Shown: positions 35,077 to 45,500 of the stretch, in pieces
How the letters are laid out: every line of letters starts with the position of its first letter
Position numbering within the stretch: the first letter of the stretch is position 1
NCBI RefSeq assembly: GCF_001039355.2
Contig: NW_019773623.1
Span: 24,134 to 72,071 of the forward strand
Origin: Lingula anatina
Taxonomy: Eukaryota > Brachiopoda > Lingulata > Lingulida > Lingulidae
Direction: 5' to 3'
Length of the DNA stretch: 47,938 nt
Translations under genes and position numbers: made by a program
Notes under the pieces: model-generated
Seen by the model: the letters and a program-made list of their open reading frames with translations, nothing else
Database searches by the model: none
What the model was told of the DNA's origin: nothing

Positions 35077-38000
35077 ATGGCAGAAGAAAACTCAACTGAT
35101 TCCACAGGATTTCAAAAGTCATTTAAGACAGGGTCTGTACTCTCCAGTGAAGAATCTCCAAATTCATATGTATCTTCTCCAGTGATGTCAGGACCACAAA
35201 CAAGAACATCATTTATTTCACATTCTTATTTAGACTCCAAGCAGACTCGCAGGAGTTCAACCAGATCAATCAAAAGGAAGAAATTTGATGATGAACTTGT
35301 TGAAAGTAGCCTTATAAAATCAGACAGAGGAAGGTTGAAACCTCCTGATCCTAAGCCGGAGTCTCAGCCCCTGGAACCGGCACCAGCTCCTGTTCTACCT
35401 CCACAAGAGAAGAAAAAGGTAGAACAATGTGCTTCACTGGGTTGCCTGCTCCCTTTCAGTTAGAACTCTCATCTGACTCCACCAGTATGGAGAATTCTCT
35501 TAGAAATAAGCTGATGAATAGTAGTTCTTAAATGCAGCCATACACACACACAGGCAAACTACTATTAGTTGCCCCTTGCTTTACTGTTCTGTCCTGCTGA
35601 GGCTGCTGTATTCTGTATATTTGTGCTTCTGCCTGAGCTTAAGACTGGGTTGCCATACCTAGATCGATCCATCTGGATCGGTCTAACTCCATGGGGAGTC
35701 TCACTAAATTGCTATCAACTTGCCTGGCTTTAATGTCTGTCACGCCTACTGCATCAGCTAAGGGGCAAAGATAATTATCCCCCTAACAGCTTTACTAGGC
35801 GTGACATACATTTTAGCTGGTTAAGTTGATAGCAGTTTAGTGAGATTCCCCAGGGAGATAGATCGATCCAAATATCTGTGGGAATGGCCCCTAAGTCTCA
35901 CATTCCTTGCTTAATTTTTTCATTCTCACATTTTACCATTAATGGTAAAAGTAGGCAAAACACCTGGTTATTGATTTTGGAGGAAAATATGTTCTATCTT
36001 AAAGACAAAAAATCTGTCAGAAATTATATTGTCTTAGTTTCAGTTGGATGATGATGTGTGTATATTTGATGTTGGTGAACTCATTATGAGGCCCTTGAAC
36101 TTGCTTCAAATTAATTTTTGAACCATAAGCAAACTGAATGACATCAAAATATTATTCAGTATCAAACATCTGGTCTGTGCCTTAGTTAAGATTTTCTTTG
36201 ATGAGGTTAAGATAGAAATTGAAATAATTGACCAGATGATTGCACTTAAAGAGCAGTGTCAAACTGTAGAGGTCCATTTCACATATCGCTCATTTCCTAA
36301 ATCGAGATTTCCTGACTTACAATCCAAGTTTAAAGAGACTAAAACAAAACTTATGCTTAGTTTAACATTATTTTTACCTTAAGAATTTTTAGTATATTAT
36401 ATCAAAGGGTAATTGGAAACAGTAAAGTTTTATTGATATACAAGTCACACATTCCTTTTTTAGCCTTCCAAATCTGCCTCAACCAAAAGGACCAAAAAGT
36501 CAAAGGTATGTTATCTCTGTCACTGAGGAACATAAGGTGAATTAAAACACAATTTGTAATTTTATTGCTTGTATTGATTTATAACTTTTAGTTATAAAAG
36601 TAATATATTATTGAAATAAGCATCTATATTTCGCAATTTGCATTATATAGTACACATCTAAAGACATATCAAATTTAATAAATTGCTGTATATTGTAATT
36701 ATTAACAGCAACCAGCAACAGGAAGTTCTGCCAAAGACCTAGGAAGATGGAAGCCACAAGATGACTTGGCTCTGATTACTGCAGTTCAGCAGGTGAGACG
36801 GGGGTCAGACACCTGACTATTCTTCTTGGTTAAAGGGAAAATGATAAAGGGTGTGTGTATAATTAAATTGTTGTTTACTTATACCATTGAGCATTTGAAG
36901 TGTGAGATTTATTAGTAATTAGACATCCCAAAAAATATGTACTTACATTATTTCTCATTATTTTAGACCTGTGATCTTCAGTCAGTTCATTTGGGAGTGA
37001 AATTTTCTTGCAAGTTCACTTTAAAAGAAATTCAAGAAAGATGGTATGCTATTTTATACGATCCTGTGATATCAAAGTAAGTGCTCCTCTTTTTTTTTTT
37101 TTAATTTATACCGCTAGTTATAAGGCATGAGGGCAACTTTTTGTGTGATATTTAGGCACATTGTCCTCATTAATTTATTGTTTGCAGACAGTTTCAATCA
37201 GGTTGTCCTAGCAGTTATGAAGACTAGGATCTTTCATTAGACTGTACATAGTAAGACGTGAAAGTCATAGCATTTTATCTACAGGAATATAATGTATTAC
37301 CTGAAAACATTGCAACCAAGTAACACCTGCTATGAAGAGCTTGTGCAATGTACTTGCTTACTGAACAATACTAGTGTTTAAGTTTACAACCAAACCCAGG
37401 ATACCTGCCGTAGTTGCAATGAGAAGTATGTTGATGAATTCTGCCTGTATTCCAGACTAGCCATCAGTGCTATGCAGACACTTCATCCAGATGTGATTGC
37501 TGCCGTCCATGCCAAGGCACTTTACAGCAAAGGGGAGGAACAGCTTCTGGGTACAGTGATCTCGGTAAATACACTTTGGGCATATGATCTGAATTATGAG
37601 TGCTTATTAAACCTAATAATAAATATGTAAAATTAATTACCATTTAATATTGTGCAAGAGACTGTCAGCTTTTAATTATTCTTTGCCACACCACACTTGC
37701 TAGGGCTACCATTATTTCTGAAGTTCTCACCCCAATCTCCTACAAATCGTTCAAAACCTTGCTTGATTTTCCCACTATCATATATCATGGGTATGGTAAT
37801 AATAGATAAATATTAATCTTGTGCAGTTCTGGTGGGATATATTTTTATGTATATCTTACAGACAAGCCAGCCAAGTCAGGATCACTTTCAAACTCTACTG
37901 GAAGAGAACTCAGATGTGTTTTACCCAACCAGGACAGCCAAGTCTCTGTATGGCCATTGGCTGCTCATGAAACAATATCACTTACTCCCAGATCAGTCAG

Positions 38001-39572
38001 GTAATAATATTGTCATGAGCTGTAATGAAGAATTTTGTCAACTGTTATGAAGATTATCAAGACAAAAGGCATGTGACTATGCAGGATCTGTGTTTACGAG
38101 CAAATGGCCTTGAAATACTTTTTTCTCAGCAGGTTCACAATGTGTAGGCAATTTTTTCACTTAATGTAGTCAGTTACCACTGTTTATCTTTCTGGAGTAC
38201 ACAGTGCTTTTAGTTCAACAGTTTTTGCCGACAAATTTTACATTGGCAACAAGATTCTGCATTGAAGACATTTTTTTTTTTGCAGTTCAACCCATGCCTA
38301 GGGGAGACCATGTGCTCAATTTCTCTGATGCAGAAGATATGTTAAATGACGATGAACTGAAAGACCCAAGAGATGAAGCTCTAGAATATGGTAAGTAGCA
38401 TATTGTGCAGAAGACAAAAATATATTTCTAAATTTAGCAAACTTTGAAAATATGCTGTACATTATATTCCCTACATTTGTGTTTCAGAATTGGCAGTTTC
38501 AGATAGAAGAAATAAGAAAGAAATACGACATTTAGAGCAAGAATTGCCAAAGTGGCAAGTTTTAGTCGACAGTGTGACTGGTAAGTAAAAGTTTTCTGTT
38601 TGCTTTTGAATCTTCTCCTTGTAAGTTGAAACCAAAGTACAGGTCTAATCTGAAATCAATGTATGGTTTAATAAAACAAGTAGGTTGTAAGCTGGGTATA
38701 AATTTATTATGCATTAAGGTGTAATTTTTCAAAGATAATGATTCAGGGAAAATAATACAAAGCTTGGTGGCATTTCATTACAGGTGTGAGTCTTCCAGAT
38801 TTTGATAACCAAACCCTGGCTGTTCTCAGGGGAAGGCTGGTCAGGTACCTCATGAGATCCAGGGAGGTGAGACTTGTATGCAACCAGCAGGAATATAATA
38901 ACAAACACGTAGTGAAAGTTAAAGCTTTAGAATATGGTCAATTTTTGTGGAAAATACAAGCTTACAGCATTTATAAAATTCATGCATGAGCAGAAATAGA
39001 ATCATCAGCACTGAGTTATATGCCATAGGTCATTAGTAGGAAATGCATGAAAACTAATAATTTTATACTACCAATTACAGATTACACTCGGTCGAGCTAC
39101 AAAAGATAATCAGATAGATGTAGATCTTTCACTTGAAGGACCAGCATGGAAGATTTCAAGGCGGCAGGGCATTATTAAACTGAGAAACAATGGAGACTTT
39201 TACATAGCCAATGAGGGCAAAAGACCGATTTATATTGATGGCAAGCCAGTCCTAACAGGAAATAAACAAAAACTAAACAATAATTCAGTGGTTGAAGTAA
39301 GTAACTTTTTGAGTTTTTGTGCGTAAAAATTATGTAATTATCTTGAAAATAATGAAATTTCAGTTGGATTTTGAGATTTTGCTGTCACTAAATGGAACAT
39401 TTTATATGCTTCATGAACAGTAACATGATGTAAATATATATGTATTTATTAATGAAAGTGTGACAAAATCATCTCTCTTCTTTTTCAGATATCATGTTTA
39501 CGTTTTATTTTCTTGGTGAACCATGATCTGATTAGTGTGATAAGAACAGAGGCCCAAAGACTGACTACGTAG
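35077..39572 (+). CDS. MCRS1: Microspherule protein 1, 11 coding exons, 468 aa
   Basis: Nuclear FHA-domain protein, known as a subunit of the INO80 remodeler and the NSL histone acetyltransferase complex, with roles at spindle poles. Exons: 35077-35418, 36464-36505, 36709-36792, 36967-37076, 37456-37564, 37862-38000, 38286-38390, 38488-38580, 38784-38866, 39081-39296, 39489-39572. The sum is 1,407 nt and phases match throughout. Residues 1-155 are low-complexity, Ser-, Pro- and Lys-rich (KRKKFDD, KSASTKRTKKSK). The conserved MCRS_N region (~140-350) has RWKPQDDLALITAV, HLGVKFSCKFTLKEIQERWY, LLMKQYHLL and HVLNFSDAEDMLNDDELKD. A short coiled coil (KEIRHLEQELPKWQ) precedes the FHA domain (~370-460; LGRATKDNQIDVDLSLEGPA, ISRRQGIIKLRNNGDFYIAN, NNSVVEI). 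The ATG has a 5' UTR acceptor 15 bases upstream. The tail LISVIRTEAQRLTT is followed by a duplicated copy (see repeat). Confidence 0.97.
35643..35900. mobile_element. Hairpin MITE-like element in MCRS1 intron 1
   Basis: A long imperfect inverted repeat of about 250 bp. The left arm from 35675 begins GGATCGGTCTAACTCC and continues through TCTCACTAAATTGCTATCAA. The complement of the right arm (from 35869 leftwards) reads GGATCGATCTATCTCC and TCTCACTAAACTGCTATCAA. Pairing extends out to ACTGGGTTGCCAT / ACTTAGGGGCCAT. The loop is A/T-rich near 35760-35795. No ORF and no certain target-site duplication. Confidence 0.75.
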
Positions 39573-39693
39573 CGGAGACCCCATACTACACTACAACTAT
39601 AACAAAACTACTGATCAGTGTGTTACGGACAGAAGCAAGGAGACGAACTTCATAGTGGAAATAACATACTGTACTACAGCTATAACAAATCCA
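39528..39693 (+). repeat. 83-bp tandem duplication of the MCRS1 C-terminal coding end
   Basis: Copy 1 (39528-39610) holds the last 14 codons, the stop and early 3' UTR. Copy 2 (39611-39693) is a diverged repeat of the same length, about three quarters identical by eye. Copy 2 still encodes LISVLRTEARRRTS plus a stop at 39653-39655, in a different frame from the main ORF, so it is silent unless another splice form reaches it. Confidence 0.85.
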
Positions 39694-40783
39694 CTGACTT
39701 ACGTTAGTTTTACGTTGTTCTTCACTCTGATCCTTGAGCTGAAACCCACAGTTTGAATACAGAGAAAAGGCTTGTAATAATATGGAGGACTCCCTGTTTA
39801 ATCTGTGGACTATCTATTGCTTAATAGAGCCTTTCATCCTCCAAATGTTTACGTGTTTGATAAACGTATGTACAAAATAAAAAAGATTGTATTTTAGGAT
39901 GTATCTGTATTTATTCAGAAGGTTTCATAATTTTGATATCATACGTACTTTGTATTACATATTGAATGTAGTGATATCAAAGCATCCAAAGAATGGAAAT
40001 TACAGCAAAATAATAGATAAAGATTTATACAGTTGTCTTTGTGAATCTTGGTCAGTTTTGAGTTTCACATGCATAACTGTTGCCGTCGAGCACCTGGACG
40101 TAAGCGATGCTATTCCGATGTTTGTCAGAATATAATATCCAGACCAGAGTTAGTGCGGAGCAATATTATAGAGCCGCTGTTAGGTCATGGAAAGTGAATG
40201 CATGGATCGGTTTGAAGGATAAGTGTCCGACTTGCTTCCTGTTGTGCCTATAATGCCTACCTAAAATAATTCAACGTTTTTTTTTTTTACTGCTTTCGAT
40301 TACATCAACTTAAAGGAACGTTTTTCTCATAAGTACTTGTTCTTAAGTGAAATATTTTGCGATAGAGTTTTCTTGCTGACGGTAATTTACGATGTGTTGG
40401 GAAATGTACAAATATTGCTTTTCGACTGAAAACGAAATTCAGAGTTTTGTAGAATGGATTAATTTGCCTGGATGTCCCTGGTCACTCGGAAAATTACATA
40501 CTAGCGCACTGCATTGCAAGCGTCACACCATACGCGCCCGAATCCAGAAAAATTGTTGAGAACGTAAAACTGGACTTGAAAAAGCAATTTATATCTGCAG
40601 TTCTGGGTTATGGAATCGCGCGTTGAATAGAACCGACCTATTCACAAGCTACGAAAAAAGAAATTCTGATAAGATTGTACATTTCTATTGACAGGGGAGA
40701 TATACGGGAAAATTCAATGGCAGCTCACTTACATGTTGGTTGAGAGGTTGCCGTGCTAACTGAGGTGTCGTTAGCGAAGCAAG
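39573..40783 (+). other. MCRS1 3' UTR and intergenic gap
   Basis: It contains the duplicated MCRS1 tail and a poly(A) signal AATAAA at 39876-39881. From about 40140 to 40783 the sequence is less AT-rich and probably holds the promoter of the next gene. A weak X-box-like GTTGCCGTGCTAAC lies at about 40749-40762. Confidence 0.45.
39876..39881 (+). promoter_or_regulatory. Candidate poly(A) signal of MCRS1
   Basis: AATAAA 304 bp past the MCRS1 stop, followed by a T-rich stretch. Confidence 0.55.
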
Positions 40784-41827
40784 ATGTCGTATTCTCATTT
40801 GCTTGAGGAGGCTACTGGATTTCTACAAAGCATGGAGAAAATAACCGAAGAAAATAGATTGTTGAAAAATGCTAACACAGCTCTTGTTGCAGAGCTTGCG
40901 CGACTGAATGCTGTGGACAGATTACTGTGTTTGGAACGTAACACTGAAGAGAAACAAACAGAGAATATGTCGCAGTTTGTTTTGCTTGCTGATATGTCTG
41001 TCTTAAAAAGCGATCTTCTGCGCGCAAGAGAGAGTGAAAAGTATTGTCAAAAACTGCTTGCAGAAACTCGGCAAGAAATATCAATCTTTTTACAGCAGTT
41101 TGATACTGAGCTGAAGAAAACAAAAATCCTTCAAAATGATACGAAGGAGCGACCCTTGAGCACGAAAGAGTTGTCTGACCGCTTACAGTCCATTGAATTG
41201 ATTTTAAAGAATTTCAATACGAAAATGGGATTTAATGCTGAAAGCGCTGCTGCAATTGCTTGCTTGCCCTCGGAAAGAAACGACGATGGCGGCCTCCGCG
41301 CCAATGCTCCGGCATTTTCACCAGGCGTCTATAATACACTGGAAAGAACTACTGTACAAAACCAAATTGACGAACTTCTCTATAAGGAATCAGAACTGGC
41401 CGACCTTCGTGAGGTAAATAGCAATTTGATTTCAGAAATTAACCTGTTACGCGAAGAAAACCGACACCTTGAAGTTTTAAAGGAACAATTACGAGATCTT
41501 CATCAAACTCGAAGCAAAATATTAGAGGCAAATCGGAAACTACGATGTACAGTCACCTTGAAAGATATGGAGATAACTAACAGAAAATCGGAGCAGGTAG
41601 AGTTACAGAAAAAATTAGAGACTCTTGAAAAACGTTTTCAAATGGCTGAACAGAGACTGGTAAGCTACGAACAATGGATGGACGAAATCTACAGCAAGGA
41701 TCTTGATAATATCATGAGAGACGGAGGAAGAACACTGCCTGCTATTCATGGAAATATTCCATTTACAACGAAAAACAAACGCGCTGATTTGCGATATAGG
41801 AAATACACAAATCAGTATCGTAAATAA
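40784..41827 (+). CDS. Intronless coiled-coil protein, 347 aa, unrecognised
   Basis: A single uninterrupted frame of 348 codons, by far the longest in the window, beside genes cut into exons of about 100 bp. I do not recognise the family. Heptad-type Leu/Ile spacing with high Glu, Lys, Arg and Gln suggests coiled coils at residues about 5-45, 65-115 and 195-305 (ELADLREVNSNLISEINLLR, LQKKLETLEKRFQMAEQRL). A Ser/Ala-rich linker (about 150-185) separates them, and the tail is strongly basic (KNKRADLRYRKY). There is no signal peptide or membrane segment. AATAAA overlaps the stop region (41823-41828), and a second lies at 42048-42053. Codon use is more varied and less A/T-extreme than the flanks, which supports real coding. 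It could be a retrogene or a lineage-specific cytoskeletal or centrosomal protein; both are inference. Confidence 0.82.
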   Translation: MSYSHLLEEATGFLQSMEKITEENRLLKNANTALVAELARLNAVDRLLCLERNTEEKQTENMSQFVLLADMSVLKSDLLRARESEKYCQKLLAETRQEISIFLQQFDTELKKTKILQNDTKERPLSTKELSDRLQSIELILKNFNTKMGFNAESAAAIACLPSERNDDGGLRANAPAFSPGVYNTLERTTVQNQIDELLYKESELADLREVNSNLISEINLLREENRHLEVLKEQLRDLHQTRSKILEANRKLRCTVTLKDMEITNRKSEQVELQKKLETLEKRFQMAEQRLVSYEQWMDEIYSKDLDNIMRDGGRTLPAIHGNIPFTTKNKRADLRYRKYTNQYRK

Positions 41828-42415
41828 AACTCCTAATGAATTGCTTTTGTCTCTTTTTTCTAAGAAAGAATTTCGAAAAGTACCTAAGGCCAATGGAGAG
41901 GCAAAGAAAAGGACTCCTAACTGCAAAAAAAGCCAAACTGGCCTCTGGTCTACTATGCATTTTTCTCATTAGATTTTTCTGACACTGACGTACCACTGAC
42001 CTCCATAAGAGTCCAATGGATAGAAAGCATTCTTCAACTGTGACAAAAATAAATGTAACTTTGATAAAAAAAAGTTTAGTTTTTATAAACACACAGTAAA
42101 TAATTTCATTAAAGTTACCAGGGCACGAGCTGGTTGAGGTGAAAAAAGTGTTATCCAAAACTTATCACGTTTTCAAAAGGTCAATCATCTATAATTTTTA
42201 TGTTAACATTTCACATTATTATGACGCCAAACAAGCATTGTTGCTAAAACATTTATGAAAAAAATATGATTCTTTGTTAGAGTATGTCACTTTCTTTTCT
42301 GCCTAGCAGAACAAAATGTGATTGAATTTCCGTCTGAAAATGTGCACACTTAAAATGCACAGATTCCCTAAGAATATTTAAATCTTTTTGAGGTAACATG
42401 GGTTAAAGTAATGTC

Positions 42416-42416
42416 N
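42416..42416. other. Single N, probable contig join
   Basis: The second isolated N in the window, of the same kind as at 17063, where a false duplication is evident. No repeated sequence is obvious around this one. Confidence 0.75.
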
Positions 42417-42491
42417 TAACCAGGTGTACGAACAGTAAGCCACAAACATCGCTTCTCAACCTGACACCCCTATTGTCATAATACTGTGACT

Positions 42492-42507
42492 CACTTAATT
42501 TCCGCTT
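42492..42507 (+). promoter_or_regulatory. Promoter motif shared by the two Ly6 genes, copy 1
   Basis: CACTTAATTTCCGCTT, 86 bp before the Ly6 ATG. The paralogue has CACTTAACTTCCGCTT at 47565-47580, 71 bp before its ATG. The GGAAG/TTCC core resembles an ETS site. Confidence 0.45.
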
Positions 42508-42577
42508 GCCTCACACATTAAGTTTGAATAGCCCGATGGTGAGGGTCACAGCCAGGTGATAAACGACAAGCTTAAAG

Positions 42578-45500
42578 ATGTGGCGGGCTTATGCGCTTCT
42601 CTGCGTATTTAGCTGTCTTGGTGTTTGTAAGTATTTGTCTGTTCCTTTCTTTTAGGCCAAAAGATTGGCCATAAATATAAGTATCTTGTTATATTTGTCT
42701 AAACGGTGACTCAGGTGTCCTCAATACACACCTGAATAAAATTCAAAATGGCGGGCAGCTGTCGACCTAAGGAATGTATACAGTTTGCGCGCTTTACTGG
42801 CAGACTTAATTTGGCTACATTTTAAAAGCATACGAGTCAGAGACATAATTAAGATCAAAGTCAGCACTGACACTGGGCTGTGCGAATTTTATTATAAAAA
42901 ATATAGAAATAAAGTTACTTATCTGGCTTCCCCACTTATTTATAGTTCGAGTATTTTTAAACTCGTTTGTTCCGTGATCCCTGGAATTAGGTATAAAGCA
43001 GTGAGTTAATGAGACCCAAAACTGAAAAAACTAAAACTCGTTTATTCTTATTTGTAGCCAGTGCGTTGGAGTGCTATGTCTGTGAAAAACAAGACACCAA
43101 CATGGATAAATGCGTGAAAACCGTGAAACAGTGTGAGCCAGAACACGACACTTGTTCATCCCGGATACAGTGGAACGGTAAGATATAACATTTTCGCTGT
43201 CTGAATCACAATTAGATGTTTTGATGTTCAGTTATGAGTTCTGGATGATTTGCAAGAAAAAAATGTATTTGTAAAATATTTCTAAAAATTACGAGTTATT
43301 TATGATATACGTTTTATTGGCATTGTCCTCATTATTTTTAGATGGTTGCTTAATTTTAGACCTAGGCCTATTTCACGTTCAGAAAATGATACTTGTCAAA
43401 CAATCAGTTACTGTAATAGCTTTTTCAAAACAACAGCTTAAAAAAGAATTATCAATGTACGTTAGACAGATAGGCAATGTTTTATTAACGCCACATCCTT
43501 TAATAATTACAATCGTATTGCAATCAAAAGGAAATATGAAATTAGACAATAAAGACACTCTACGTAAAACTAACGACAGACAATGTAATGGTATAGGGAC
43601 AGTCGGTCATCCGGGCACTTTACCTTAGCAACCGGCATCTGGGGTAAAACAAATCGGGCAACATGGCGGATCGCATTGACTTCTATGTAAAAGTTGGCAG
43701 ACTTTGTCCGAAGATATCATACTTCACAGTGCCTGACCACTTGTGTCAGTGAGGATGAGTTATTTACCTGGTCGATTTCCTTTACAGACCTTTGTAATTA
43801 GCCGCTGCACACCTGGTCAAGAGATAAAATCGGCCTTAACTGCCGATCGTTATCTGTGGTCGGGAATCTTACAGTGGTACTGTAGATTGCAAAGACCCAT
43901 TTGCTTACCTGGATGAGCATAATATTCACATGTCTTTGAAAAGAAAACCATGTGGAAGCAACTAATATTATCAAGGAAGGTTTCAATTGTACTATAATAA
44001 CTGTTGATGTTGCATATATTGCTGACACATATGACGGGGTAGATTTTGCAGGCCTACTGAATTGAACCGGTACTGTTTAACTCTCAGGCACGAACAAAAG
44101 TGAAATGGTGGAAGCTTGCTGTTAACCAGGTGACACTACCAACACATTAATAAAATCTAATGGGATTTGTTAAATTTCAAAGATCCACGGAAAAGTAAAC
44201 GACTGTTGCAGGCTATATATATATATAGGTCGTGCAAACGTGACTAAAGACGGGATTGTTGATCGAAACAAGATTTGGTCATAGCTATACTGTACATGCA
44301 CTACGAGAATTGTGTATGTGTGTATAGATTATTTTATTATAGATAAGGAGAAGGTCATTGTACCTTGTTTGGTATTTATGTTTGTCATTTGTTACAGGAA
44401 TTAATAAGTAATATTTACAAGAAATTGAGATTGCATCTTGTTTTGGCATGTGTGACGGTATATCAATTCTTTTAGTTAAAATTGATGGACTATAACGTCG
44501 AACTTTTTTGTTGCAAGTTAACTGAGGGTGTTATGAAGATAAGATAAAAACGTACGTCAATATATTGACAAACCTGTGAGTTAATGTCTAAATCTTTAAG
44601 TTATCAAGTAAAATAAAAAAAGTTGCCATAAATAAAGCGACCTTAAATGGTAAAATGACATACATGTACAGCTTTATTACTGTGTTTGTTATTCAATTTA
44701 ATTTTAACCTTGTACGTTTTGAAACTTTTAAAACGTTCTGTCTTCCATGATATTTCGCCAATTTTCGTACCAGAAAAGTGCACACTAAGATTGTAAACAC
44801 TCATAGACGCATAGCTGCCAATATTAATACAGGTAACAAAAAGTTAGCAAGCAACTGCTTATGCTGTCCTATTACTATACAGACAAATTAAGAGGCCATG
44901 GGACCGATGACATTGCCCCTATCCTGTTCCCCTGGGTATTGCAGCAGCAGGTGATTTAATCACAATTTGTAGAACTCTTATTCAAATAACTTCTCAGTGT
45001 TGCACATTTTCCAGGCCTTTCTTACGATCCACGTTCTAAGAAGCCATTCCTTTTTCACCAACTTATGTACATGTATAGGCCTATACTTAAGGTGAACATT
45101 TGCGTATTCAGTTTATACCAATTTTATCCCGTAACAAGTTAAACAGTAGTTTATTACAAAGGCCTGCTAACTCAATAGTCCAGGTAAATGATTCAACCCG
45201 CCAGACACAAAAGGTCAAGCACTGCCTTTGCGAAATCTTCTGCTGTAAAATTCCCGATCACAGATAACGATCGGCAGTTATGTTAGGGCCGATTTTATCT
45301 CTTTACCAGGTGTGCAGCGGCTAATTACAAAGGCCTGTAAAGGAAAACGACCAGGTAAATAACTCATCCTCACTGACACAAGTAGTCAGGCACTGTGAAG
45401 TATGATATCTTCGGACAAAGTCTGCGAACTTTTACATAGAAGTCAATGTGATCCGCCATGTTGCCCGGTTTGTTTTACCCCAGATGCCGGTTGCTAAGGC

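Larger units (their letters stand above)
41828..42577 (+). other. Intergenic region with a contig join
   Basis: 3' flank of the coiled-coil gene, then a single N at 42416, then the Ly6 gene promoter. No gene was seen. Because of the N, linkage of the two sides rests on scaffolding. Confidence 0.6.

Noticed and set aside
39887-40135. 82-codon plus-strand ORF after MCRS1
   Set aside because: It begins at the MCRS1 poly(A) region, has no family resemblance and AT-biased composition; taken as chance.
43302-43628. 108-codon plus-strand ORF in Ly6 intron 2
   Set aside because: It runs from intron into the transposon's left arm, so it is not a conserved coding unit.
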